From the NCBI RefSeq assembly GCF_040581485.1, contig NC_090131.1, forward strand, positions 10,602,001 through 10,666,000: 64,000 nt of DNA, in the 5' to 3' direction. How positions within the stretch are numbered: position 1 is the stretch's first letter; every line of letters starts with the position of its first letter. The notes below the pieces were generated by a model that ran no database searches, was not told the origin of the DNA, and was given only the letters and a program-made list of their open reading frames with translations. Of the stretch, positions 22,601 to 32,599 are shown piece by piece. The position numbers were made by a program, and so were the translations under genes. This DNA is from Linepithema humile. Taxonomy: Eukaryota > Arthropoda > Insecta > Hymenoptera > Formicidae.

Positions 22601-25600
22601 TCATGTATTGAAACAGCTTATACGAAACAACAAACATTCTGTCTGTCATCAGGCCTTCTTCAATGCACAATAACAAATAAAATATAAGCCGCACGCAATC
22701 ATTAATCATGTAAAATAAAACATTAAGAAAATATTTTTTGGTTTGCACGAGTAAATTAATAAGATATAAAATTAAACTGATAAAGTTGAAAATTTAATAC
22801 TGCAATAAATAAAATAAAAAACTAATAAACTAATGAAAAACTAATAAAAAATTAATATATTTGTTTTCTAAACGTATGTTATTATGATAATTATACAGGA
22901 TGACAACAATAATGGAAAAGTAATAATGTCTAAAATAAATTGTTATTACTTTGCAACATAAATGGACAAAACAAAGTGATTTTTATTACATGTATTATGA
23001 AAGAATTATATTATATTATATTATAATTAAATAATTAAAATAAACATTATAAAAAATGCTACAAAACAGTCTGTCTAAGTGCTCAGTGATAAATATTTTC
23101 GAAGTGTTGCCCATCGGAATCAGTACAGAAACTCAAATGTTTTGAAAACTATTAAATGGACTTTCTAACATCAATGGAGAAATACCCTGAAGACATTTTT
23201 GAATATTCTTTTAACTTATCAGTACTTTTTCGGTAGACAATACTTTGCAAATATAAATTATTGAACGTCCAGACAAATTTGTAGCATTTATGTTTATTTT
23301 ATTACTTAATTTTTATATACTTTTTTAATGTGACATGTAATAAAATTGCCGGGTTTCCTCTCCAAAACGCAACATTTAATTTATATCATTGGCATTGGCT
23401 CTCGATCCCAATTATCATTATATTTTATAAATTTATATTATTCTATCTATCCGTTGCAAAGTAATAGCAATTTACTTTAAATATTTTTCTAACGGTCACT
23501 TAGTATGAATATGAATATAATGAAATAGTTTTTTTTTAAATTAAATAATTATCAAATATAAAATAAAAAAATTTTCCATTTTATGATTAATTATAAAAAT
23601 TTCACTAATAAAACATAATAATAAAAGAAAAGAATTAGCTGCACATAATAAAAATTATCAAAGAACACATTGCAAACCCATGGAAGGTTGACAAGAAAGT
23701 TCTTTTCCAGTCACAATCAGTCGATAAATCAATACTGAATTCTGCAAATGAAAGAATAATTTTGCCACAAATGCTAATAACCTATCTATAACACAAAATA
23801 AAATCAACGGTATAAATCTATTTTATAATAGAAAATAAGAAACGTGACCAACATTTACTCAGCATAGACATCAAAACTATAACGGTGGAGGGAATGCGAA
23901 TTATGCGTTATGCTATAGACCAGGCCTCGGAATTATTTCATCTTTTCAGCCGATTCTCGTGGTATACGCCTCCTTTCCTCTCTTCACCGCGCGCGCGGCA
24001 GCCGCTAGGACCAGCGCTGCCGAGCGTTAGAAGCGGCGCTATCCGATAAATGTTGGGTTCTCCCTTGATCATTAAAAGTTAAAAAAATTTATTAAAAATA
24101 TTTTTTTTATTTTTAAATTTATTATGTGAAAATATTTCAATAGATTTCCACGTCACCCATGAGGTACTATTGCTATTGAGGAAAAAAATATTTTTAATAA
24201 ATTTTTTTAACATTAATCGGATAGCGCCGCTCCTAACGCTCGGCGGCGCTGATCTTAGCGGCTGCCGCGCGCGCGGTGAAGAGAGGAAAGGAGGCGTATA
24301 CCACGAGAATCGGCTGAAAAGATGAAATAATTCCGAGGCCTGCTATAGACAGAAATTAATGCGTGTGAATGATAGATTGTTATAATAGATTCACTGAAAA
24401 TGATCTGAAGCCAGACTGAAACGTTTGTCAAATTCTAATTAATAAAATAAATTGTAATCAACACGAACATCCTGTTGTGACTCTAAGCCCTTTTCTCATT
24501 AATTGACTTATTAATCGTTTAAACCTTTTATAATTTATAAATCCTTGTTTCTTGATAAAAATAAGTTTTATTAAAAAAATTACCATAAAAATCTTCAATG
24601 TTAGATTTTGTCTAAGCTGCATAAATTTTATGAATACTAAATGCTTTGCAGAAAGCTTTTTACTGGTAACAATATAATAAATGAAAGTATGCAAAAGCCA
24701 AAAATTATTATTATGAATATTATAACAAAGTAAAGGAAAGAACAGATTCATTTCACTAAATGTGTCACGTTTTTATGTCCGTCAATTTTTATGTTCGATT
24801 TGTAAGAAATCAAGATATGACCAACATCGCTTTTTTATTATGTTCAAGATGTGTTCCAATAACTTTTAAAAATATTTTATTATACATAATATATAGTTGT
24901 AACAAGTTGTACGATAAGAAAACTTTTTGATTTAGTAATAATAAAATTAATAATTGTAAAACAATACTGTATAAGCATTAAAAATCATATTTACCTCAGA
25001 GGTAAACTGTTAAGTCACATGAACATAATTTTTCAGGAAAAAAATCTAAAAAAATTTTTGTTTTTGATATTCTCTCAGTAAAATACTTATAATGTTTTGC
25101 AGATTTTTTTGTATTCACAAATATAATATCAAACTTCAATATATTTCAAAAAATAAAGTTGTGTGATTACAAAATATGATTTTAATGTGAGTTAATACTG
25201 TTTACATAGTGAGTGTGACTTAATTTTATACAGTCAAAATCTTTATTGAAATGAAAATATTTATTAAAAATATTTGCCATTGAGTAAAGATTGAAGTATA
25301 GAATCTTGTAATAACAATAACTCAATTTTCGAAAAAATGTGACTTGTTTATCTCTGTAAAATGTAACACAGTTAATCTCTGAGGTGCTCATATATTTTAT
25401 CACCCTAAAATTAGCCATATTATCCCTTTGTAGTTTTGTTGTTAATATTAAAATATCGGAATAAAAATTTTTTTAAATACTACCAACATTAATATAAAAT
25501 CCCATAATTGTTAAATTGTTGAATTATTACTCATGTAAATATAGAATATTTTTTCTTTAAACTTGCAAATTTTCTCCTTTTTTTATAAAAGCAACACACT

Positions 25601-27859
25601 AGTTTTTATATATTAAAAATACATTTTTTAAATAATAATTATGACAAATTTTAAATTTTATTACCTTTTGTAGACTTTGAAATATAATATACATGGGATT
25701 AGCACATTTCTTGATATTTGGGTAAAGGCACATTAAAAATGTTCTTACAGACTCTATGTGTCAAACTAAATAGCAAAAAGTAAGTGTGCCAACAAAGAGT
25801 TAATAATAGTCATAATTTTATTATACTCTTATTTAATAACACAACAATTATATAGACGATTAAATACAATATATTATAATTATATAAGATAAACCTAAAA
25901 AATGTATTTTATAAAAAATTATGTTATTATTTGCAAGCAGATATATGTATATACGGATATATGTATTACGGATATATTTGCAAGTAGATATATAGTTAGT
26001 AGTTAGTTCTCTCGTTTTAGGTACTCAGACCTGTAGTCTATTATAGTACCAATTACTATAAGTTATAACCTGTAATTAACCTATAAGTACCTATAAGTAA
26101 TTAACATGTAAGTAACTTGTAATAACCTATAAGTTATAATAACCTATAATGGATAGTTTATTATAAATATAAAGCACATTCAAAAAATATATAAAAATCT
26201 AAAACATTTATACGAACACACATGAGAATAAAAAATAAAATTTGTAATTTTTATTGTGAAAAAGTAAAATATAACATGTCCAAGGCTAAAGATTTTTTTA
26301 TTCTTTATGAATAAAGATACCTTTTCGCGCTGACGCTTGACGCTCAATTTCAGCCTTAAAAGACATCACATGACTAAAAATGACCAACCGTTACAAGAGC
26401 TTTTGGTCACATGATGTCTTCTAATACTGAAATTGAGTATTGAGCGTCAGCATGAAAAGATATCTTAATAGTGTGCAAACGCACAGACACGCACACACTG
26501 TGTTTATTTATTTTGGGTGAAGAATAAAATACAATAAAAAAAGTGTAAAAAGAATTAATAGATAAATTATCAGGAATATTTAAATTTTGTTTTCTTTCAG
26601 TTTTTGATATTTTACTACAGATTGGATTTCTAGTAACATGTTTATATTTCTTTAACAGGTAATATATATAATGTAATTAAGTACTTGACGTGCTGCTTGC
26701 TGACCAGCGACATTCTGCGCTTCAGAGGCAGCTTTTGCTTCTTGCGCCGCCTTTTGTGCAATGTTATTCACTTTTTCATTCTCTTGCGTGTTTGGTAAAA
26801 TATGACAATTTCCATTTCCGGCATGGCGAATATCTCTTTGATTCTATAATTGTTTTAGAAAAACGATGTTATTATTAATCATTATGTCATTTATATTTAA
26901 TAATTAATAAAATTTTAATAATAAGCTTTTGTACAAAAATATTTATTATAATTTTATACTTAAATGTTAAGTCTTAATACACTTGCTAACCGCGATTGAA
27001 GATATTTTTCTATTTAAAAATAATTTACCTTAACAACTTGATATACAAAAATCTTTAGTTTATTAAAAAACAAACATATATTTCTAAACATAAACTACAG
27101 TATAACATATATTTTGTTTCAAAAATCTCAAAATATTTTTGTCAAACCAATTTTTCAACTTTGTTTGTATTTGTGCTAATAATAAAGCGTAATATGCGTA
27201 TGATTGGCAAAGTGTTAATTTTATGTCATCTTATTATAATTATATCTTTATAAAATACATAAAGGTATATTTGTTTATATATTTTTCTAAATTTAATAAA
27301 TATTTTCAACAATTAAACGACAGACAGTTAACTAAATTAATTATAAAAACATAATTCACAATAAAAGTAGACTACTATAAGTCACATCTCTTGCTAAGCA
27401 TAAGTTATAATTCATGTGAGAACACATACACTAAGCTGAAAATCAAAAACTGCAACAACAAAATGTAGCAAGCGCATTTATCACCTTCACATTTAAAAAA
27501 CAGAAAATAAAATTTGTACAAATAAAATCAGTTTATATACTTTGAATATCAATAGTTCTATTATTTAATGTATTTTATGTAATCAATTTATATTGAATAT
27601 AATATTATTAATAAAACTGGAAAATGTCGTTTTACCAGAAAAACCAGAATTCTTTGAACCTAATCAAAAATAAATTAATACTTACTACATTGATCGGAAT
27701 TTTATGAATCCGTCCATAATAGGATTCCACAAATATCAACATGACTGTAAAACAACGTTTTGGTTAGAAGTGTCCATTATTTAACATTCAATAATTACAA
27801 CAATATAATTAATTATATGACTCATACTTACTAATATAAAAAATATAGAAAATGTTCAT
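10496..27859 (-). CDS. DUF745-type secreted coiled-coil protein gene (partial, 4 exons)
   Basis: Exons, transcribed leftwards: 27832-27859 (from ATG), 27686-27744, 26685-26843 and 10496-10699. All junctions are GT-AG and the frame is kept: 28+59+159+204 = 450 nt, 150 codons, still open. The first 16 residues (MNIFYIFYIIMLIFVE) form a signal peptide, so the product should be secreted. From about residue 58 it is Ala/Gln/Lys-rich with continuous helix-forming repeats (AQKAAQEAKAASEAQ, AKKAAQAAKAAEAAL), the pattern of the insect DUF745 family, whose function is unknown. Introns are 87 bp, 842 bp and 15,985 bp; the last one is packed with nested transposons. The C-terminal exons are not in view, either beyond the window or unrecognised. 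The family call is from motif memory. Confidence 0.72.
10700..11022. other. Intron 3, left margin
   Basis: AT-rich intron sequence between exon 4 and the left target duplication of the MULE-like element. Nothing else was recognised. Confidence 0.5.
11031..11300. repeat. MULE left terminal region with GCCTACA motif array
   Basis: About eight copies of GCCTACA (or TACCTACA), mostly followed by a CGAT-type word, lie in 270 bp in alternating spacing. The same array, expanded, forms the right end at 22188-22527. These are plausible transposase-binding sites, by inference from position and repetition. Confidence 0.6.
11414..12266 (-). pseudogene. MULE transposase fragment, left arm
   Basis: Mirror copy of the fragment at 13522-14374, about 98% alike where compared; the two derived ORFs differ by a few residues such as Ile/Met and Glu/Lys. 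It encodes the same MULE core and C-terminal pieces with the same frameshifts, so both arms descend from one already broken copy. Not functional. Confidence 0.7.
12664..13124. mobile_element. 461-bp foldback at the palindrome centre
   Basis: Terminal sequence CAGGGTGTCCCGCGTAACTT is mirrored at the right end, with TATA on both sides. The arms are about 190 bp; the asymmetric GC-rich loop near 12850-12930 marks the centre of the whole large palindrome. TA flanks fit a Tc1/mariner-type MITE. Confidence 0.8.
13522..14374 (+). pseudogene. MULE transposase fragment, right arm
   Basis: Three exon-like blocks: 13522-13722, 13829-14131 and about 14201-14374, with GT-AG introns between. Block 1 reads the core MULE signature VMGDYERAAMAIARQIFP followed by GCWFHFNQ (Asp, then Cys-x-x-His). 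Block 2 reads LALPLAPIEVFKEG, WLPLKDK and, in another frame, ANNFVESFH, matching the conserved MULE C-terminal region. Block 3 ends in TAA at 14372-14374. At least two frameshifts inside block 2 and an in-frame TGA in block 1 break it. The N-terminal half of a transposase is missing. Confidence 0.72.
14738..15260. repeat. CACTA left sub-terminal repeat array
   Basis: More than a dozen tandem copies of a roughly 22-bp unit (GTTGTCTGAATTTCTAGCCACA and variants) follow the terminal repeat. Arrays of short repeats inside the ends are the expected transposase or accessory-protein binding regions of CACTA elements. The right end (about 21950-22187) has a shorter set of GTCTGAA words. Confidence 0.8.
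15190..15660. repeat. Foldback inside the CACTA left end
   Basis: Sequence 15190-15405 is mirrored by 15455-15655 (arms over 180 bp, roughly 85-90% on reading) around a loop near 15405-15455 that contains CTAAACTAGTGCAGCCAG. It shares GTCTGAA words with the neighbouring array, so it may be an inverted duplication of the array rather than a separate insertion. Confidence 0.65.
15934..18587 (-). CDS. CACTA second gene: 561-aa six-exon accessory protein
   Basis: Exons leftwards: 18459-18587 (ATG, MPIFKLVTK), 18139-18370, 17071-18008, 16892-16964, 16620-16788 and 15934-16078 (TAA at 15934). All introns are GT-AG and the total is 1686 nt in a single frame, which strongly supports the model; the exon 3 donor (AAT/GTACAT) is the weakest junction. 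Residues about 1-75 (FKLVTKDRTQRFTIS, then YDDTDGAEIDDDDVLL) resemble a ubiquitin-fold CIDE-N/PB1-like domain. The middle is helical with a Lys-rich linker; the C-terminus includes YPKSIDATLQF and GINPQKGSK. Homologues accompany animal CACTA transposases in my recollection. Its role may parallel the DNA-binding second protein of plant CACTA elements, but that is inference. It lies 0.5 kb downstream of the transposase gene, on the same strand. Confidence 0.75.
19079..21745 (-). CDS. CACTA-type transposase with N-terminal C2H2 fingers
   Basis: 888 codons open, starting MFKCYFCN. Four C2H2-type zinc fingers lie within about residues 1-135 (first: Cys4, Cys7, His20, His24), then an acidic linker (about 155-195) and a long catalytic-type region. 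Conserved landmarks include LRLILYQDGFEVVTPIG (about 355), FITGDNLGSHTLGG (about 447), CLGHDLMEGV (about 545) and LRPKHHYMSHYP (about 678) followed by WTMRFESKH; this series recurs in uncharacterised animal proteins tied to EnSpm/CACTA-like elements and recalls the plant TNPD-type transposase. The likely acidic triad is in the YQD, TGDN and HDLMEG motifs, by inference. It would bind the terminal repeats and cut and rejoin the element. The last 15-20 residues may be intron read-through. No stop or frameshift was seen. Confidence 0.78.
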   Translation of the reverse strand: MFKCYFCNYEAQNLKSHLRHRKCHRHLTSIYRCGYHNCKSGFSTETSLRSHLIRSHKIYVSRLKDKNITCVSNNEARFVCTVEICRKQVDSYKVLVNHLKKHMINGLEVTCPYNTCNKKYDRVNSFSGHLTKYHKCQILIPTTVDMNIDDGLEVNSENIDYREKDEDLTITKNTSDEDDNDEDYDNRDSFINALAIFYLKLECEYFIPESTIQYIVEELKTLTVHEQERVKRSLKKHLQKEGISFSQVNKILKDVFSDNSCSTKFKELQTIYSRKEFYKSHFHFVWPKKKPLSKGEFFHFVPISETLKALFHDKSLDFNISAPVQYEDGLFKDFTDGSAFRTSKFFKENPNGLRLILYQDGFEVVTPIGPAKGHHELVGVYLAIGNLPDYVRFQKNSIYLVALCKKKNFDHQAVYGEIVEDLKIIESVGINVPGHDTVKGSLVFITGDNLGSHTLGGFVDNFSRSIYFCRYCDLNRYAFFDEDGECKTFERRTVDSYRNCLTKVKVNAETKEITPYHGIKFNSVFNDLLYYHVCNAGLPPCLGHDLMEGVITYDVALFINYLINHGWFTLSELNELIDNFPYSSEDRRDKPLHLKSNAEKVRGGAWQIWTFLRLFPLIIINHIEDKDNEVWQCLLLLTEIVEIVCAPVLHVSHLPYLQTLIQNYLITRRELFPDVPLRPKHHYMSHYPELITIYGPLIKVWTMRFESKHTFFKRALRSCRNFKNITYTLSTKHEFLQCLCRSGCGLRNVVNTSEMTDFLAHMYSESLQYAVLRAHLEAGMQECVTATVKGTLYKKGNVVAVRQDSYQQNVIMGQIRIILCDTKQNIYFVVETVETKFRPHIRAYELSTPTGYECISLNKLLSYYPLHVYTINLKIFVRIKHGFVCTKL
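22188..22440. repeat. 117-bp tandem repeats at the MULE right tip
   Basis: Two near-identical 117-bp units start at TATCGAACTG (22188 and 22305), with a third beginning at 22422; a diverged unit precedes the CACTA insertion (14640-14737). The left tip of the MULE has only one such unit, so the array expanded on one arm. Confidence 0.85.
22536..23912. other. Intron 3, AT-rich segment
   Basis: AT-rich intron DNA of the DUF745-type gene between the MULE and the hAT-like MITE. No gene or repeat was recognised. Confidence 0.5.
23921..24342. mobile_element. 422-bp hAT-like MITE
   Basis: Terminal repeats start CAGGCCTCGGAATTATTTC; the arms continue for about 140 bp including a GC-rich segment (CGCGCGCGG). 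A perfect 8-bp duplication CTATAGAC flanks it (23913-23920 and 24343-24350). A CAG start with an 8-bp duplication is the hAT signature. The centre is AT-rich and non-coding. Confidence 0.87.
24351..26312. other. Intron 3, AT-rich segment
   Basis: About 2 kb of AT-rich intron. Weak short-period repetition of CTATAAGT/ACCTATAA words occurs at about 26035-26150. No gene was recognised. Confidence 0.45.
26314..26466. mobile_element. 153-bp foldback MITE
   Basis: The left arm AAGATACCTTTTCGCGCTGA is mirrored by the right arm ending TCAGCATGAAAAGATATCTT; the arms are about 65 bp with roughly 85% match. Target duplication is not clear. Non-coding. Confidence 0.65.
26685..26843 (-). CDS. DUF745-type gene, exon 3
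   Basis: 159 bp, 53 codons, phase 0 at both ends. Acceptor CAATTATAG, donor CAA/GTACTTAA. Encodes the transition from a hydrophilic segment (NQRDIRHAGNGNCHILPN) to the Ala-rich helix (AQKAAQEAKAASEAQNVAG). Confidence 0.72.
27686..27859 (-). CDS. DUF745-type gene, exons 1-2 with signal peptide
   Basis: ATG at 27857-27859; 28-nt coding part ends at donor ATTA/GTAAGTATG (27832). Exon 2 (27686-27744) follows acceptor TTTTACAG and ends at donor GTA/GTAAGTATT. Joined, they read a hydrophobic leader then YYGRIHKIPINV. The start was chosen because the hydrophobic stretch forms a good signal peptide and both junctions are consensus. Confidence 0.7.
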
Positions 27860-28199
27860 TCTGGTAAATCAATTTAGATGTGTATGTTATTCTTATCTGT
27901 AAAATATCATTAGACATTAGCAAAATCGAAAAACCATAATAAATTCGACGCTACGATTTGACAGCAGAAACAAATGAACAATTAGTGCTTTCTTCATTTA
28001 ATAAGATTACGTGAAGTTATGTATTATTCCAAAGCTCAATTCAAGTGGTTTCTCGACAACAGACACAAGTCATTCTATCTTTGTTCGATATCCAATGAGC
28101 AACAGAGAGAATAATATTTTTGTGTCCTTGCTGATAATAAGACATCTAGGGAAACATAAAGGAAAAAAGGAATCATGCCAATCGGAAACGTTTCTGACT
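27860..28199. other. Upstream region of the DUF745-type gene
   Basis: Probable 5' region of the minus-strand gene. No clear TATA box could be fixed. No other feature. Confidence 0.35.
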
Positions 28200-28214
28200 A
28201 CATACACATGTGTA

Positions 28215-28440
28215 TAACTCCACTTTTCAGCTGTGTATACTTGTGTCGAATTATGTCGTTGTAGGAAAGCATTGTGTCGAAAGCATTGGTGGCTTTTTAT
28301 CACTTGTATCCCTTGCTGGAAAGCAGCCTTTTGAGCTGTGTATATTTGTGTCGAGTTGTGTCGTTGTAAGAAGACATCGTGTTGAACACTGTGTACTTTG
28401 TGTCGCCTCTGTCCCTTGCTGGAAAACCACTTTAGAGACC
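28215..28440. repeat. Two-unit diverged tandem repeat (about 115 bp)
   Basis: Two units share AGCTGTGTATA, TTGTGTCGA, TTGTGTCGTTGTA, a GTCG-rich stretch and CCCTTGCTGGAAA in the same order. Each has diverged by roughly a fifth. Not coding. Confidence 0.6.
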
Positions 28441-28481
28441 TTGGCTCGTATTTAAATATGCTTATAACGATGGGGCACTTG

Positions 28482-28541
28482 GCCCGTATTCAGAATATGT
28501 TTATAATGACGTTAGCGCGCTAACATGTTCTGAATACGGGC
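28482..28541. repeat. 60-bp hairpin / tiny foldback
   Basis: GCCCGTATTCAGAATATGTT is mirrored by AACATGTTCTGAATACGGGC with one mismatch. The loop contains GTTAGCGCGCTAAC, itself a palindrome. It looks like a minimal MITE or a strong RNA hairpin; no target duplication was verified. Confidence 0.7.
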
Positions 28542-28798
28542 TTTTTTTCATACACATATAATATAAAACAGCGCTCGGAATTAGTTGCACATTTCGGGCC
28601 GATTTCCGAGACGACGTCTCCTGTTCCCCCACTACTGCCCGGCCGCTGACGGCCGAGCCGCCGATAGCTCTGGCTCAGGAGCGTTTTATATTAGAAATAG
28701 GCTGGATTGTTTAGGCATCTTTCAGGAAATCATAACATTTTCTTCACTACATAAATAATGTTTATTTTTATTAATACATAATATATATGGGGCATTCT

Positions 28799-31700
28799 TT
28801 CTCAACTTTACACCCATGCTGCCCATTTTCTATTTAATCTAAAAATTTTTAAAAAAATCTTAAAATTTACAGAAAAATGTAAGCTTTCCAATGGCGCGTG
28901 GCAAAATTATCAAATTCAATTGGATCATACTTAAAATTTCAGAAAACCGAAAAAAAATAAAAACGGTAATTATTCAAGTGTAGCGATTATTCATTCGACG
29001 TTTTTCTCTTCCAATTAACACTTTCGAGTACTCTGTTTATCTGTGCACTGTCACATAAGTCTAAACTAAAATGGCGAATCTAATATAGCCGCCAAAAATT
29101 TAAGAAATTAACGGATTTTTGTAAAACTTAATACCAAAGAGTTTTTCTGTATGCTGAATACAAATCTCAAATCGGATTTTGAAAATTTAAAATGGCGGAT
29201 CTAATACGACCACCAAAAATATTGAAAAATTTAAGAAGTTAACGGATTTTTATAAAACTTGGTATCAGGAGTATATTTGGGATGCAGATTTTAAAATTTC
29301 ATCATTAAATTCGTATTTATCGACCTATTTGGTCTAAAGATTATCGAAAAACTATTAAAATTTATAACAAAATTCAAGTCCTCCATGGGCGCGTGGCAAA
29401 ATTATCAAATTCAATTGGATCATTATTTTTTTTCTGAGCCTAGTCAAAAAAGTTTCATAAAATAAGATCGTGAAATCCATTTTGTACACATTCGAGAGAG
29501 TTTCTCTACCGCGATATTATCGCCATTCATTACAACATTTTAACGTTAAAAAACGTTTTATTGTGATTCCGTAAATTTCTAAACGCTTTAATATTTGGAT
29601 TTGTATATCCGATTCCCATGGTTCTGGGCTTTTTTGTGTTTTGAGCGTTTCTCTGAGGTTTTCTTCGAACAGTTCTTTTCAGAGCTACTTTTAACCGTTC
29701 TTTTAAGACTGCTCTCAGAACAATACTACAGAAAATTCTATTATCTGTACTATTTTTGATCGTGAATCTTAGAAATTGATTTTGAATATGTCCAGTATAC
29801 ACGGTGATAGATGTTGCAATCCCTACAATGTGGAAGGTCACAAAGGGAAAGATCTTCGACGCATTTCGAGTGTTATCAAACGATTATTCTCAAAATTTCC
29901 AGATAATGCTAAAATTTGTGCAGCATGTAGGAAAATGAAATATCCTCGCATGAATGAAGATACGCACGTCTCATCGAGTCTTGATAAAACGTTTGATAAT
30001 TGTACTCATGATACTGAACAGAATATTTCTGTATCTTCCGGTGCATCTTCATTATCTTTCAGTGGAATTGAATGCAACATAAAATCACAAAGAGAGATTG
30101 AGTTGGAAGATATGTTGAGTGGATTAAAAGAAAAATTTTCCACTCTTGAAATTAATGATCCTTAGAGATTGACGATTTTGACTGTAATACCAGATGCATG
30201 GAGTCTAAGTCAAATTTCTCGGGAATTGAACTGTTCTAGGTATTTTGCAAAAAAAGCTAGAGAATTGAAAGCATCTAAGGGCGTTTTAGCAGAAACAACT
30301 GCTAAGAATGGTAAACCATTGCCGGAAAGTACTGTTACACGAATTAAAGATTTTTACAATAGTGACGAAAATAGCAGAATCATGCCAGGTATGAAAGATA
30401 TGGTTTCAGTAAAAAATGACGAGGGCAGAGATTTGATTCAGAAACGTCTTCTCCTTTCAGACTTAAGAGGTCTTTATGATATTTATAGTAAATGCCATCC
30501 TGACTGTCATGTTAGTTTTAGTAAATTTGCCCAACTCCGACCAAAACATTGTATACTTGCTGGTGCGAATGATACGCATTCGGTCTGTGTCTGTACGATA
30601 CATCAAAATTGCAAATTGATGATTGACTCTGTCAATTTAAATAATCTTACTAAAGATTCCAATGTGATTTTACACGATTATAAAAATTGCTTACGCCAAA
30701 TCGTGTGCAAAAATGAATGAAAACTGATGAAAATTGTTATATTGGTAAATGCAGTAAATGTCCTGGTATTATTGAACTAAAAAAACATTTGAAAGAACTC
30801 TTAGATGAGAAAGGTACATCACATACAGTTCAGTGTCTGGACAACAACTGACAGATCAACTCTTCAGACGCAAATTCTTCCGTCGTCGGAATTTGTCGAT
30901 GAATTTTGTGACAAATTTATCATTCTAAAACCTCATTCTTTCATTGCAAAAGAACAATCTCGATTCTATCAGGAAAGAAAAGAGAATTTAAAAAAAGGTG
31001 AAGTTCTTGCAGTATTAGATTTTTCTCAGAATTACAAGTATGTTGTGCAAGATGCATCGCAGGTGTTCCATTTTAATAATTCACAATGTACTGTCTTTCC
31101 TGTCGTGTGTTAATATAAAAAGGAGTTAGAACTTGAATACAAAAGTTTTATTTTTTTGTCGGATAGTACACTTCATGACGCAGCTGCTGTATATACTGTA
31201 CAAAAGATGCTGATTCCTGAATTGAAAATAATAATTCCTGAGCTAAGAAGAGTAATCTACTTTAGCGATGGGGCAAAACAGCATTTTAAAAATAAATATC
31301 AGATGATGAATCTAATGCATCACGAAGAGGATTTTGGTGTTGCAGCGGAATAGAACTATCATGCCACTGCACATGGTAAAGGTGCTTCAGACGGTGTAGG
31401 TGCTGTGTTCAAAAGGGAAGCTATGCGAGCTAGCCTCCTTAGTAAACCGAACGATGCCATTCTTTCATTCGAGAAACTTGTTGACTAGGCTCAAAAAAAT
31501 TCTAAAAGTATTAGTATACTGTCATAATGACAAAGAGCATCAAAAGACAAAAAAATTTTTAAAAAAACGATTTGATGTAGCTACACCAGTTCCAGAGATT
31601 CTGAGAAATCACTGTTTCGTCCCAATCAATAAAGAAATGGTGATTAAGAGATATTCCAATGCTGGTAATAGTTCGACTTTTTCATATCAAGATTTCAAAA

Positions 31701-32494
31701 AGTAGGGGGTAAGAGCTCAGGCGACATCAGAATCAGAGGTATCTCTAGTATCAAGTTTTATAAAAATCTGTCAATTTCCTAAATTTTCAATATTTTTGGT
31801 CTTCATATTAGATCTGACATTTTCAGTTTTCGAAATCCGACTTAAGATTTGTATTTAGCTGGCCGTAAAACTCTCTGCTTAAATTTTATAAAACTCCCTT
31901 ACTTTAAAAAATTTTTCAAATTCTTAGTTGCCATATTAGATCCGCCATTTTGAATTTTCGAAATGCGACTTCAGATTCGTTATTAGCAACCCGAAAAAGT
32001 CCCTGATACCAAGTATTAGAAAAATTTGTTAATTTCTAAAAATTTTCAAAATGTTCGGTGGCCATATTGGATCCGCCATTTTGTATTTTTAAAAGATAAC
32101 TTTAGACTCGTATACAGTAACCCGAAAAACCCCTTGATACCAAGTTTTATAAAAATCAGTTAATTTCTTAAAGTTTTTAAATTTTCGGCGGCCATATTGG
32201 ATCCACAATTTTAGTTTAGACTCATGTGACAGTGCACAGATAAACAGAGTACTTGAAAGTGTTAATTGGAAGAGAAAAACGTCGAATGAATAATCGCTAC
32301 ACTTGAATAATTACCGTTTTTATTTTTTTTTTTTGGTTTTCTGAAATTTTATGTATGATCCAATTGAATTTGATAATTTTGCTACGCGCCATTGGAAAGC
32401 TTACATTTTTCTGTAAATTTTAAGATTTTTTCAAAAATTTTTAGATTAAATAGAAAATGGGCAGCATGGGTGTAAAGTTGAGAAAGAATGCCCC
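28799..32494 (+). mobile_element. 3.7-kb TIR DNA transposon, unclassified superfamily
   Basis: Ends GGGGCATTCTTTCTCAACTT and its mirror (ending GAATGCCCC) match over about 160 bp, including GCAAAATTATCAAATTCAATT. Both flanks are ATATATAT, so an 8-bp duplication is possible but cannot be separated from the AT repeat. Diverged sub-terminal copies of a roughly 130-bp unit (with GGATTTTTATAAAACTT-type words) occur on both sides. The inside holds a decayed transposase-like gene at 29776-31705. Confidence 0.8.
29776..31705 (+). pseudogene. Broken transposase-like gene of an arthropod family
   Basis: Open pieces: 29776-30165, 30169-30720 (same frame, split by TAG at 30163), then frameshifted pieces at about 30733-30850, 30805-31113, 31156-31353 and 31355-31705. 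Readable landmarks are SKFAQLRPKHCILAGAN followed by HSVCVCTIHQNCKLM; then VLDFSQNYKYVVQDAS; then VIYFSDGAKQHFKNKYQ; then HATAHGKGASDGVG. This order recurs in many uncharacterised invertebrate proteins and looks like an RNase H-fold DDE-type transposase (Asp in LDFSQNY and FSDG). I cannot place it in a named superfamily with confidence. Several stops and frameshifts make it non-functional. Confidence 0.65.
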
Positions 32495-32599
32495 ATATAT
32501 ATATAACGTTTTATATTTCGTCATGTATAATTATACATATTTTTACACAATTATGTAAAATATTGTATAATTTTATTAAATGCTACATGATTATATATG

